Assembly: GCA_902530215.1 (NCBI GenBank) | Contig: CABZZR010000009.1 | Coordinates: 1-32,490 of the forward strand | Direction: 5' to 3' | Source: an uncultured Pelagibacteraceae bacterium | GTDB taxonomy: Bacteria; Pseudomonadota; Alphaproteobacteria; Pelagibacterales; Pelagibacteraceae | Length of the DNA: 32,490 nucleotides | Shown here: one piece after another, positions 9,183 through 17,371 of the stretch | How positions within the stretch are numbered: the stretch's first letter is position 1 | How the letters are laid out: each line of letters opens with the position of its first letter | The notes under the pieces: generated by a model | Database searches by the model: none | Told to the model about the DNA's origin: nothing | Seen by the model: only the letters and a program-made list of their open reading frames with translations | Made by a program: the position numbers and the translations under genes

Positions 9183-9750
9183 CTCACTGTATTTTAATAT
9201 TAATAACAAAAAAATACAAAAATTTATTTCAACAGACAATTATGAAAATGACCATATGGCACAGGTAATATTGGATTTTTTAAATCAAAACAATTTTACA
9301 ATTGATGATTTAGAAGAAATATTTGTTAATCAGGGACCTGGTAGTTTTTCTAGTATTAGAACATCTATTTCTGTTGCAAAAGGATTTAGTATTGCAAAAA
9401 AGTTAAATCTATATGGTTTTAATTCTTTTTTATTGTATGCAATTACATATTATAATTCTAAAAATTCAATATATTCTTTAATTAAAATAAAAGAAAAATA
9501 TTATTTAAAGTCATATCAATTTAATAATTTATTAATTTCTGCAACAAAAGAGATTACTATTAACGAAATTTTATCTAAGCTTTCAAATAATGTTATAGTT
9601 TGTCCCAAAATTGCTGAAAATTATTATGATCAAAGATTAATAAATCTTCCTAAATTGGAGTTTGTAAAGGAAAATTATGAAATATTAGTTAAACTAAAGA
9701 AAACAAAGTATTTAGATAAGGATAATTTGAAGCCTTTATATTTAAGTTAA
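9145..9750 (+). CDS. tsaB: tRNA threonylcarbamoyladenosine (t6A) biosynthesis protein TsaB
   Basis: TsaB is the non-catalytic partner of TsaD in making the universal t6A37 modification of ANN-decoding tRNAs. The 201 residues begin MNFLSIDFSN, the actin-like phosphate-1 motif of the family with Asp7, and carry the GPGSF-x-x-IR signature at 64-72. The C-terminal half is diverged and short, as is common for TsaB in reduced genomes. The start is well fixed by the N-terminal motif. Consequently the first 38 bases are shared with the 5' end of the opposite-strand deacetylase gene. In many alphaproteobacteria rimI follows tsaB. Here the next gene is fur/mur. Confidence 0.9.
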   Translation: MNFLSIDFSNFCTSLYFNINNKKIQKFISTDNYENDHMAQVILDFLNQNNFTIDDLEEIFVNQGPGSFSSIRTSISVAKGFSIAKKLNLYGFNSFLLYAITYYNSKNSIYSLIKIKEKYYLKSYQFNNLLISATKEITINEILSKLSNNVIVCPKIAENYYDQRLINLPKLEFVKENYEILVKLKKTKYLDKDNLKPLYLS

Positions 9751-9784
9751 TATCATTTAGACTTATTTATAAAAAATTAGTGAT

Positions 9785-10192
9785 ATGAATAGTATTGAAA
9801 AAATTTGTTCACAAAAGGGTGTTAGACTCACCGATCAAAGGAAATTAGTAGCAGAGGTTATGTCCGACGCTAAAGATCATCCTGATGTTGATGAATTACA
9901 TAAAAGAGTAACTAAAATTGATCCAAAGGTTAGTGTGGCTACAGTTTATAGAACAGTTAAACTTTTTGAAGAAGCAGGAATAATAGAAAAGCATGATTTT
10001 AAAAGTGGCAAAGCTAGATATGAGAGGGCACCTGAAGAACATCACGACCATTTAATAGATGTGAACAGTGGAGAAATTATTGAATTTGTAAATGAAGAAA
10101 TAGAAAAACTTCAAGAAAATGTTGCAAAAAAATTAGGCTATAAACTAGTAGATCACAGATTAGAGTTATACGGAACTAAAATTAAAAAATAA
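9785..10192 (+). CDS. Fur-family metalloregulator, MUR/Fur type of alphaproteobacteria
   Basis: A 135-residue DNA-binding repressor of the Fur family. The winged helix spans about residues 1-80 with the recognition helix in VSVATVYRTVKLFEEAG (49-65). The dimer domain has the metal-binding HHDH at 86-89 and Glu/His residues near 97-125. There is no CxxC structural zinc motif, and the only cysteine is C8. That pattern, and the position upstream of miaB, fits the alphaproteobacterial Fur/MUR lineage, whose members respond to manganese or iron. It is 34 bases after tsaB and five bases before miaB. Which metal it senses cannot be read from the sequence. A second Fur-family gene of Irr type lies at 25047. 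Confidence 0.9.
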   Translation: MNSIEKICSQKGVRLTDQRKLVAEVMSDAKDHPDVDELHKRVTKIDPKVSVATVYRTVKLFEEAGIIEKHDFKSGKARYERAPEEHHDHLIDVNSGEIIEFVNEEIEKLQENVAKKLGYKLVDHRLELYGTKIKK

Positions 10193-10197
10193 TAAAA

Positions 10198-11535
10198 TTG
10201 ACAAAAAAAATATTTATTAAAACCTATGGATGTCAAATGAATGAATATGATTCTAATCGTATTTATGATTTAGTTTCCACGATAGGTTATGAAAAAACGG
10301 ATTTTAAAAAAAAAGCAAACTGTTTAGTGTTAAATACCTGCCATATTAGAGAAAAAGCAACTGAAAAAGTTTATGATGAAGTTGGTAGAATAAAAAAAGA
10401 ATTTAGAAATTCAAAAAAACCTCTCGTAATTATCTCTGGTTGTGTTGCGCAAGCTGAGTCAGAAGAAATGTTAAAACGTGAACCTTTTATAGATATAGTA
10501 GTTGGTCCACAGTCATATCATAAAATTAATGATTTAATTTTAAATTACTATAGAGAAAGCAAAAAAATTAATTTAACTGATTTTGATACAGTAAATAAAT
10601 TTGATAAATTAGAAAGTATTGGTCATTCTGTAAATAAAACTTCAAGTTATATAACAATACAAGAAGGTTGTGATAAGTTTTGTAATTTTTGTGTAGTTCC
10701 TTATACACGTGGACCAGAATATTCTAGGCCATTTAATCAAATAATAAATGAGGCAGAAACTTTAGTTAATAATGGTGCTAAGGAAATTGTATTATTAGGT
10801 CAAAACGTTAATGCTTATAATTTTACTAACACGAAGATGAATTTCAGATTATCACATTTACTTATAGCACTTAATAAAATAAAAAAGTTAGAGAGAATTA
10901 GATTTACCACTTCTCATCCCAAAGATATGTCAGAAGATTTAATCAAGTGCTATAGCGAGTGCACCAAATTAATGCCCTTTTTGCACTTGCCTATTCAAAG
11001 CGGATCAAACAAAATTCTAAAACTAATGAATAGAAAACATACACGAGAGTACTATTTATCAATTATAAAAAAGCTGAAAGAAATCAATAATAAAATAAAA
11101 TTTTCAAGTGATTTTATAGTTGGATATCCTGAAGAAACAGAAGATGATTTTAACGAGACGCTCGATTTAGTTAATTTGGTTGGTTTTATAAATTCATATT
11201 CATTTATTTTCAGCCCAAGGCCAGGTACTCCAGCGATGGAAAAAAAATTAAATAATAAAAATCAGAATAAAGAACGACTTAATAAATTGCAAAATTTACT
11301 TAGCAACATTCAGATTCAAGAAAACAAAAAGTTTGAAAATAAACATTGTGAAGTGTTGGTAGAAAATAAAATTACAAATCAAAATAAATTTTTTGGTAGA
11401 AATAAGCATATGACACCAGTAATATTTACCTCAAATAATAGTAAGATTGGTAGTATAACTAATGTTAAAATAGAATCTTCTAATCGTAATACTTTATTTG
11501 GTAGTGAAATAAATAATAAAATTGAGGCAGCTTAA
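10198..11535 (+). CDS. miaB: tRNA-2-methylthio-N6-isopentenyladenosine-37 synthase
   Basis: MiaB adds the 2-methylthio group to i6A37 of tRNAs reading UNN codons, using two 4Fe-4S clusters and S-adenosylmethionine. The 445-residue protein has the family plan. The N-terminal MTTase domain has cluster cysteines C12 (in YGCQMNEYDSNR, the MiaB signature), C48 and C82. The radical-SAM domain has C158, C162 and C165 (C-x3-C-x2-C). A C-terminal TRAM region follows. The start is TTG at 10198, five bases after the fur stop. No in-frame ATG fits as well, because the essential KTYGCQMNEYDS block starts at residue 8. Its substrate SAM is made by MetK, encoded 4 kb downstream. Confidence 0.96.
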   Translation: MTKKIFIKTYGCQMNEYDSNRIYDLVSTIGYEKTDFKKKANCLVLNTCHIREKATEKVYDEVGRIKKEFRNSKKPLVIISGCVAQAESEEMLKREPFIDIVVGPQSYHKINDLILNYYRESKKINLTDFDTVNKFDKLESIGHSVNKTSSYITIQEGCDKFCNFCVVPYTRGPEYSRPFNQIINEAETLVNNGAKEIVLLGQNVNAYNFTNTKMNFRLSHLLIALNKIKKLERIRFTTSHPKDMSEDLIKCYSECTKLMPFLHLPIQSGSNKILKLMNRKHTREYYLSIIKKLKEINNKIKFSSDFIVGYPEETEDDFNETLDLVNLVGFINSYSFIFSPRPGTPAMEKKLNNKNQNKERLNKLQNLLSNIQIQENKKFENKHCEVLVENKITNQNKFFGRNKHMTPVIFTSNNSKIGSITNVKIESSNRNTLFGSEINNKIEAA

Positions 11536-11536
11536 C

Positions 11537-12556
11537 TTGGTAAAAATTGATAAACAAAATAGAAATGGTAAAGAAGCATCAATAACTTATGCAAACGATA
11601 GTTCAATAAATATTAATATTTTTAATAACGAGATTCTAAAAGAAATTGTTGGAGCATTTGATAATAATCTTAGAGAGTTAGAAAAGCTATCAGGATCAGA
11701 AATTTATTATAGAGGAAACTCTATTATAATTAAAGGTGAACAACTTTCTAATGAAAGAGTTAAAAAAGCAATAGAGTATTTGATAGATAGATTTAAATTT
11801 AATAAAAAAATAGAAAATAGTGATATAATATCATCATTAAATAATGACATGGTCGAGAATGTAAAAAATAATTCTAAAGTCCAGCATTTAGAGGAAGTTA
11901 TTAAAACTCCCAAAAGATCTGTGATTCCAAGATCAAAAAGACAAAGAGATTATGTGAAGTCTTTAAAAACTCATCAAATAATTATGTCTTTGGGACCTGC
12001 AGGTACAGGAAAAACTTATTTAGCTGTTGCTGCTGCTTTGTCAATGTTACTAGAAAAAAAAGTTGAAAGAATAATATTGTCAAGACCCGCAGTTGAGGCA
12101 GGAGAAAAACTTGGATTTTTACCCGGTGACATGAAAGACAAAATAGACCCATATCTAAGACCATTGTATGACTCTCTTTATGATTTATTAGACTACGAGA
12201 AAATTCAAAGAAAATTAGAATCTGGGGAAATAGAAATAGCACCCCTTGCGTTCATGCGAGGTAGAACCTTAAAGAATTCCTTTGCTATTTTAGATGAAGC
12301 TCAAAATGCAACTATGACACAAATAAAAATGTTTCTAACTAGAATTGGGGAAAATTCAAAACTAGTCGTTAATGGAGACCCTTCTCAAATTGACCTTCCA
12401 AATAAAAGCAATTCAGGTTTAATTGAGTCACAAAAAATATTAAAAGGAATAAAGGAAATTGCGATTATAAATTTTGACCATCAAGATGTAATACGCCATC
12501 CTTTAGTTACAAAAATTGTAGAAGCTTACCAAAAAAAAAGTGATGATAAAAATTAA
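11537..12556 (+). CDS. PhoH-like ATPase (YbeZ)
   Basis: A 339-residue PhoH/YbeZ ATPase. The N-terminal 120 residues are a KH-like region. From about 125 the PhoH domain begins, with Walker A GPAGTGKT at 153-160, the SRPAVEAGEKLGFLPGD motif, Walker B AILDEAQN and a sensor motif NGDPSQIDLP. It is the usual partner gene of ybeY and is thought to help YbeY in RNA or ribosome maturation. TTG at 11537 is preferred as start: it lies one base after the miaB stop and has GAGG at 11524-11527 as a ribosome-binding site. A second TTG at 11522 would overlap miaB by 14 bases. The 3' end overlaps ybeY by 14 bases. Confidence 0.93.
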   Translation: MVKIDKQNRNGKEASITYANDSSININIFNNEILKEIVGAFDNNLRELEKLSGSEIYYRGNSIIIKGEQLSNERVKKAIEYLIDRFKFNKKIENSDIISSLNNDMVENVKNNSKVQHLEEVIKTPKRSVIPRSKRQRDYVKSLKTHQIIMSLGPAGTGKTYLAVAAALSMLLEKKVERIILSRPAVEAGEKLGFLPGDMKDKIDPYLRPLYDSLYDLLDYEKIQRKLESGEIEIAPLAFMRGRTLKNSFAILDEAQNATMTQIKMFLTRIGENSKLVVNGDPSQIDLPNKSNSGLIESQKILKGIKEIAIINFDHQDVIRHPLVTKIVEAYQKKSDDKN

Positions 12557-13001
12557 TGTTGCAGTTGATAACAAATACTGGCAAAACAAAATTCATAATC
12601 CAAAAAAGTATTTAAGCAAAAAAATTAAAAAAACATCTAATATTTTTGAATTTTTAAAAAAAAAAAATTATATATTCACAATTCTTTTAACAAATTCCTT
12701 AAATATAAAAAAACTTAATAAACAATTTAGAAAAATTAACAAGCCTACTGATGTTTTATCATTCCCTTCTTTTTCAAAAAAAAGTTATTTTAAGACTAAT
12801 AAGCAAAAAAATATATATTTAGGAGATATTGCAATTTGTTACGAAATTATAAAAAAACGCTCAAAAAAAAAAGATTTTATCGCTGAATTTGATAAAGTTT
12901 GGGTTCATGGTTTTTTGCATTTACTTGGTTATGATCATGTGAAAAAAAGTGATTATTTAAAAATGATTAAAGTAGAAAACAAAATTCTTAGTATAATTTA
13001 A
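12543..13001 (+). CDS. ybeY: Endoribonuclease / rRNA maturation factor YbeY
   Basis: YbeY is a single-strand-specific metallo-RNase that takes part in 16S rRNA 3'-end maturation and ribosome quality control. The 152-residue protein has the zinc motif H-x3-H-x5-H (HGFLHLLGYDH), with His122, His126 and His132, preceded by the conserved KPTDVLSFP and LGDIAI segments. GTG at 12540 is directly followed in frame by ATG at 12543, and the ATG is chosen. The gene starts inside phoH, so the two are coupled. A run of twelve A's at 12655-12666 lies within the coding frame and the frame is intact across it. lnt follows after 12 bases, where many alphaproteobacteria have corC between. Confidence 0.94.
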   Translation: MIKINVAVDNKYWQNKIHNPKKYLSKKIKKTSNIFEFLKKKNYIFTILLTNSLNIKKLNKQFRKINKPTDVLSFPSFSKKSYFKTNKQKNIYLGDIAICYEIIKKRSKKKDFIAEFDKVWVHGFLHLLGYDHVKKSDYLKMIKVENKILSII

Positions 13002-13013
13002 AATTGAAATAAT

Positions 13014-14573
13014 TTGACTGATTTTTTTAGAAATAAATTTTATATCGTATTTATTTATCCATTTTTCCTAGGGTCGATATTAATATTTGCTTTTTCACCA
13101 TTTAATTTAACATTTTTGAATTTTTTATCATTTTCATTTTTGTTATATTTGATTCTTTTAATAAAAAAAAAAAATTTTAATAATTTTAATTTTTTCTACC
13201 TGGGTTGTTCTTTTGGTTTTGGTTTCTTTCTATTTGGAAATTATTGGATTTCTATATCGTTAACACATGATGATAATTTTAAATATTTAATTCCTTTTGC
13301 CTTAATTTTTATTCCTTTATTCTTATCTTTGTTTTTAGGAATAGTTGCATTTATAGTAGGATCTTACGCTTCACAAAATATTTTTTTCATTTTATTATTT
13401 TCAACAATTTTTTCAATATTTGAATTTTTAAGAGGAAATATACTTACAGGATTTCCCTGGAATCTTGTAGCTTACACCTGGTCGTGGTCACCTGAATCAA
13501 TACAAATTTTGTCAGTTATTGGTACATATTCATTTAGTTTAATATCAATTACTTTGTTTTCCCTACCTTTTCTTTTTTTTCAAAAAAAAATTCATAAAAA
13601 AAATGTTTTTTTAGCTATTTTTTTTTTCATACTTTTAGTTTTTAATTATTTATACGGTTATTCAAAAATCAGAGAAAATAAATTTAAATTTAGTGAAAAT
13701 ATAAAAGTAAAAGTAATATCACCAAATCTTACTTTACAAGAATTTCAATCAAATGATGAAGTTTTGTTACTTCAAGATTTGATCAGACATAGCGAACCTG
13801 AGAAAGATATAAAAACATTATTTATTTGGCCAGAAGGTATATTTTATGAGTCTTATTTAAGTAAAATTAAAAAATACAAAAATATTTTTAGTAAACATTT
13901 TTCTGAAAAGCACTTAATTATTTTAGGTATTAATAATTTCGTTAGAAAATCAAACAATACAAATTATTTTAATAGTTTGGTTTTATTGAATAACCAATTA
14001 GAAATTTTAGCAGTTTATAATAAAAAATATCTAGTACCATTTGGTGAATTTTTACCTTTAGAGTCTATTTTATCAAAAATTGGGCTTAAAAAAGTTACAA
14101 GAGGATATAATTCATTTTCACCAGGCAAATATAGAGAAAATATAATTTTAGATAACTCATTTGAAAATAAAATAATTTTACCGTTAATTTGTTATGAAAT
14201 TATTTATTCAGGTAAAATAAAAAATAATAAAGATCAGAGTCCCGACTTAGTGATAAATATTTCAGAAGATGCTTGGTTTGGTGACTCTATAGGACCACAT
14301 CAGCATTTTTCGAAAGCTATATATAGAGCAGTTGAAGAAGGTGTGTTTGTTGCTAGATCAGCTAACATGGGAATATCGGCAATAATCGATCCTAACGGTA
14401 TACCGAGAAAAATCCTCAAAAAAAATCAAAAAGGCTCAATCGAATACAACTTCCCGTCGTATTTTAACAAATCAACTTTATTTTCAAAATATGGAAATAA
14501 AATATTTTTTTTAATAATTTTTTTGTATATATTGCTAACTTTAATTTTAAAAAACTTTAAATCTAATGAGTAA
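13014..14573 (+). CDS. lnt: Apolipoprotein N-acyltransferase
   Basis: Lnt adds the third acyl chain to the N-terminal cysteine of outer-membrane lipoproteins, at the periplasmic face of the inner membrane. The 519-residue protein has about seven N-terminal hydrophobic segments (residues 8-210), then a nitrilase-type domain with the catalytic triad Glu274 (WPEG), Lys337 (in [14 protein letters not shown]) and Cys393 (ICYE). One last membrane segment lies near 490-512. The start is TTG at 13014. The stop overlaps the start of metK by eight bases. A run of twelve A's lies within codons near residue 50. The BON lipoprotein at 803 is a likely substrate type. Confidence 0.95.
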   Translation: MTDFFRNKFYIVFIYPFFLGSILIFAFSPFNLTFLNFLSFSFLLYLILLIKKKNFNNFNFFYLGCSFGFGFFLFGNYWISISLTHDDNFKYLIPFALIFIPLFLSLFLGIVAFIVGSYASQNIFFILLFSTIFSIFEFLRGNILTGFPWNLVAYTWSWSPESIQILSVIGTYSFSLISITLFSLPFLFFQKKIHKKNVFLAIFFFILLVFNYLYGYSKIRENKFKFSENIKVKVISPNLTLQEFQSNDEVLLLQDLIRHSEPEKDIKTLFIWPEGIFYESYLSKIKKYKNIFSKHFSEKHLIILGINNFVRKSNNTNYFNSLVLLNNQLEILAVYNKKYLVPFGEFLPLESILSKIGLKKVTRGYNSFSPGKYRENIILDNSFENKIILPLICYEIIYSGKIKNNKDQSPDLVINISEDAWFGDSIGPHQHFSKAIYRAVEEGVFVARSANMGISAIIDPNGIPRKILKKNQKGSIEYNFPSYFNKSTLFSKYGNKIFFLIIFLYILLTLILKNFKSNE

Positions 14574-15729
14574 AAAATCGTATTTATTTACAAGTGAGTC
14601 TGTCTCTGAAGGTCATCCAGATAAAGTATGCGATCGTATCTCTGATATGGTTGTTGATACATACTTAGGTAAAGAGCCTTTTTCAAGAGTTGCATGCGAA
14701 ACACTAACAACTACAAATAAAGTTGTTTTAGCTGGTGAGACTAGAGGACCCGAAATTAACAAAGATGATTTAATTAATAAAGTTAGAAATTGTATAAAAG
14801 ATATTGGGTATGAGCAAAAAGGCTTTCATTGGAAAAATTGTAACATTGATGTTCACTTACATTCTCAGTCATCTGATATAGCAATGGGTGTTGATTCAAA
14901 AGGAAATAAAGATGAAGGTGCAGGAGACCAGGGTATAATGTTTGGCTATGCATGTAACGAGACAGAGGTTTTAATGCCCGCTCCAATTTATTATTCACAT
15001 AAAATCTTAGAATTAATGGCACATGATAGAAAAAATGGTAAAGCTAACAAACTTGAGCCAGATTCCAAAAGTCAAGTTACGATGCAGTATGAAAATGGTG
15101 TACCTACCAAAGTAACTTCTGTGGTAATATCAACGCAACACTCTGCTGAAGTTAATCAGGCCCAAGTTAAAGAAATTGTTAGACCATATTTAGAAAAGTC
15201 TATCCCAAAAAATTTATTAGCAGATTTAAGAGATGAAGAATTTTATGTAAATCCAACAGGACAATTTATAATTGGCGGTCCTGATGGTGACTCTGGTTTA
15301 ACAGGAAGAAAAATTATTGTAGATACTTATGGTGGCGCAGCACCTCATGGGGGAGGAGCTTTTTCTGGAAAAGATCCGAGTAAAGTAGACAGATCGGCAG
15401 CTTATGCAGCAAGGTATGTAGCTAAAAATGTAGTCGCATCAAAAATTGCAAACAAATGTTTAATTCAACTTGCATATGCGATTGGAGTTTCAAAACCATT
15501 ATCGATATATGTTGATCTTTTTGATGGAGACGAAGAAAAGTCTAAACATGTTGAAAATTTAATAAAAGAAAATTTTGATTTAAGTCCAAGAGGGATACGC
15601 GAGATGTTATCTTTAAATAAACCTATATATGAGCGCACAGCAGCATATGGTCATTTTGGTAGAAAATCTGGATCTGACGGATCTTTTTCTTGGGAAAAAA
15701 CTGATAAAACTGCAGTTTTTACAAAGTAA
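14566..15729 (+). CDS. metK: S-adenosylmethionine synthetase
   Basis: MetK makes S-adenosylmethionine from methionine and ATP. It is the methyl donor for RsmI, MiaB and UbiE, all encoded in this window. The 387-residue protein is full length. Key motifs are [14 protein letters not shown] at the N-terminus (His17, Asp19), the loop [25 protein letters not shown] and the [16 protein letters not shown] segment. The ATG lies inside the end of lnt. No SAM riboswitch can precede it, because the upstream bases are lnt codons. The next gene is nusA after 95 bases, the place where many relatives carry trmB and rimP. Confidence 0.98.
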   Translation: MSKKSYLFTSESVSEGHPDKVCDRISDMVVDTYLGKEPFSRVACETLTTTNKVVLAGETRGPEINKDDLINKVRNCIKDIGYEQKGFHWKNCNIDVHLHSQSSDIAMGVDSKGNKDEGAGDQGIMFGYACNETEVLMPAPIYYSHKILELMAHDRKNGKANKLEPDSKSQVTMQYENGVPTKVTSVVISTQHSAEVNQAQVKEIVRPYLEKSIPKNLLADLRDEEFYVNPTGQFIIGGPDGDSGLTGRKIIVDTYGGAAPHGGGAFSGKDPSKVDRSAAYAARYVAKNVVASKIANKCLIQLAYAIGVSKPLSIYVDLFDGDEEKSKHVENLIKENFDLSPRGIREMLSLNKPIYERTAAYGHFGRKSGSDGSFSWEKTDKTAVFTK

Positions 15730-15784
15730 AACTTGAAAAAAGCATTAATATAAATTAAATAATACTTAAAATACCTAGAAGATC

Positions 15785-15811
15785 AAAATGGGCTTTAGCC
15801 CATTTTTTTTT
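15785..15811 (+). terminator. Rho-independent terminator or attenuator ahead of nusA
   Basis: Inverted repeat AAAATGGGC (15785-15793), loop TTTA, GCCCATTTT (15798-15806), then an unbroken T run to 15811. The nine-base stem with a GC core and a U tract is a textbook intrinsic terminator. It lies 13 bases before the nusA ATG, with the ribosome-binding site starting directly after the U tract. It could end metK transcription. If a promoter exists in 15733-15761 (TTGAAA at 15733-15738 with a poor -10), it would act as a leader attenuator of the nusA operon. Confidence 0.75.
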
Positions 15812-15820
15812 AGGAGGAGG
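15812..15820 (+). promoter_or_regulatory. Strong ribosome-binding site of nusA
   Basis: AGGAGGAGG gives two overlapping AGGAGG cores (15812-15817 and 15815-15820), seven and four bases before the ATG at 15825. Shine-Dalgarno sites this strong are unusual in this window, where most genes show none or rely on overlap with the gene before. It suggests nusA heads a translationally strong unit. Confidence 0.8.
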
Positions 15821-15824
15821 TAAA

Positions 15825-17371
15825 ATGTTAAATAAAAGGTCGGATAAATTTGAATTAATTAGAATTGCTGAGTCCGTAGCAAATGAAAAATCCATTGATA
15901 AGGAACTTATATTAAATTCAATGGAGTTGGCTATACAGAAAGCAGCAAAAACACGCTATAGTTCTGATACTGAAATAAGAGCAATCGTTGATAGGGAAAC
16001 TGGATCTATTGATTTATATAGAGTTTTAAAAATCACAGAAAAACCTGAAAATTTAAATGTCGAAATATCTCTTGAAGATGCAATAAAAAAAGAAGCAAAT
16101 AAAGATTTAAAAGTTGGAGATGAGATAAAAGAAATTTTACCACCAATTGAATTTGGTAGAATAGCTACTCAAGCCGCAAAGCAGGTAATTACTCAAAGAG
16201 TAAGAGAGGCTGAAAGAGAGAGACAATTTAACGAATTTAAAGATAAAAAAGACGAAATTCTAAGTGGATTAGTAAAAAGATTGGAATTTGGAAATGTTAT
16301 AATGGATCTAGGCAGGACTGAAAGCATAATTAAAAAAGAAGAATTAATACCTAGGGAAAATATTAAACCTGGAGATAGAATTAAAGCTTACTGCGTTGAT
16401 GTAAGAAGAGAAATAAAAGGTCCACAAATTTTTTTATCTAGAGCTCATCCGCGTTTTATGGTGAAACTTTTTCATCAAGAAGTTCCAGAAATTTATGAAG
16501 GTATAATTGAGGTAAAATCTGCAGCAAGAGATCCAGGGAGTAGAGCAAAAATCAGTGTTTTTTCAAAAGACTCATCTTTAGACCCCGTAGGAGCATGTGT
16601 AGGAATGCGAGGAAGTAGAGTACAAGCTGTTGTAAATGAGTTGCAAGGTGAAAAAATAGATATTGTACACTGGAATGAAGACACTGCAGTTTATGTTGTC
16701 AATGCACTTTCTCCAGCAGAGATACAGAAAGTTATAATTGATAATGACTCAAAAAAAATAGAAGTCATTTTAACCGAAGAAAATCTTAGTAAAGCAATAG
16801 GAAGAAGAGGTCAAAATGTTAGATTGGCTTCAAAACTTTTAGATTTTGAAATAGACATCTTAACAGACAAGGAAGAATCTGAAAAAAGACAGATAGAATT
16901 TAAGGAAAGAACAGAAAATTTTGTAAACAATCTTGAGCTAGACGAGACACTTGGACAGTTACTTGTTTCTGAAGGATTTGGAACTATAGAAGATATTGCT
17001 CAATCGACACCAGAAGATATTTCAAAAATTGATGGCATAGATATTGAAACAGCTAAAGAGCTTAACGATAGATCAAAAGAATATTTAGAAAAAGAAAAAA
17101 AGAAGTTGAGAAAAAACTTAAAGATTTAGGCGTAGAAGATAAATTAATGAATTTAAAAGGTTTAACACCAGGCATGTTAGTTACTCTGGGTGAAAATAAT
17201 ATAAAAAAACTAGAAGAATTTGCTGATCTAGCTTCTGATGAACTTACCGGCGCGTATGATGAAATCAAAGGAGAAAGGATTAGAATAGATGGTTTACTTG
17301 AAGATTTTGCATTATCAAAAAATGAAGCTGATGATTTAATAATGAAAGCAAGGGAAATAGTTTACAAATAA
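15825..17371 (+). CDS. nusA: Transcription termination/antitermination factor NusA, interrupted by a -1 frameshift
   Basis: NusA binds RNA polymerase and nascent RNA and controls pausing, termination and antitermination. The zero frame (15825-17129, 434 residues) covers the N-terminal polymerase-binding domain, S1, and two KH domains (GACVGMRGSRVQ, then GRRGQNVRLA) and enters the acidic C-terminal helix-hairpin-helix repeats, then stops at TAG 17127-17129. The -1 frame is open from 17072 to 17371 and encodes the rest of a normal alphaproteobacterial tail (VEDKLMNLKGLTPGMLVTLGEN, split here: VEDKL, then KGLTPGMLVTLGEN). Joining at the A7G run 17095-17102 gives 515 residues, a normal family length. 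An ATG at 17147 could start a 74-residue fragment, but it would begin inside the repeat. The cause may be programmed slippage, a real mutation or a base missing from the sequence. infB begins on the last base of the stop. Confidence 0.85.
17095..17102 (+). other. Probable -1 frameshift site (A AAA AAG) in nusA
   Basis: Seven A's followed by G. Read in the nusA zero frame the last seven bases are A AAA AAG, with codons AAA (17097-17099) and AAG (17100-17102). This is the same heptamer as the E. coli dnaX frameshift site. A one-base backward slip continues with GAA GTT GAG in the frame that holds the NusA tail. The allowed window for the shift is 17072-17126, set by TAG at 17069 in the -1 frame and TAG at 17127 in the zero frame. 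No strong downstream stem and no upstream Shine-Dalgarno-like stimulator is obvious. A five-base AU stem (17103-17107 with 17115-17119) is too weak to count. Confidence 0.6.

Noticed and set aside
9751-9784. Fur box or strong promoter ahead of fur/mur
   Set aside because: Only AT-rich sequence with no clear inverted repeat or paired -35/-10 elements.
14540-14566. SAM-responsive riboswitch ahead of metK
   Set aside because: The bases directly upstream are lnt codons and metK starts inside lnt; no leader exists.
17103-17119. Stem-loop as stimulator of the nusA frameshift
   Set aside because: Only a five-base A/T-rich stem starting directly at the slippery site, too weak and too close to act as in dnaX.
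17147-17371. Separate 74-residue gene after nusA
   Set aside because: Its sequence is the second helix-hairpin-helix repeat of NusA, and the same frame is open upstream to 17072 with matching NusA residues, so it is part of nusA and not an independent gene.
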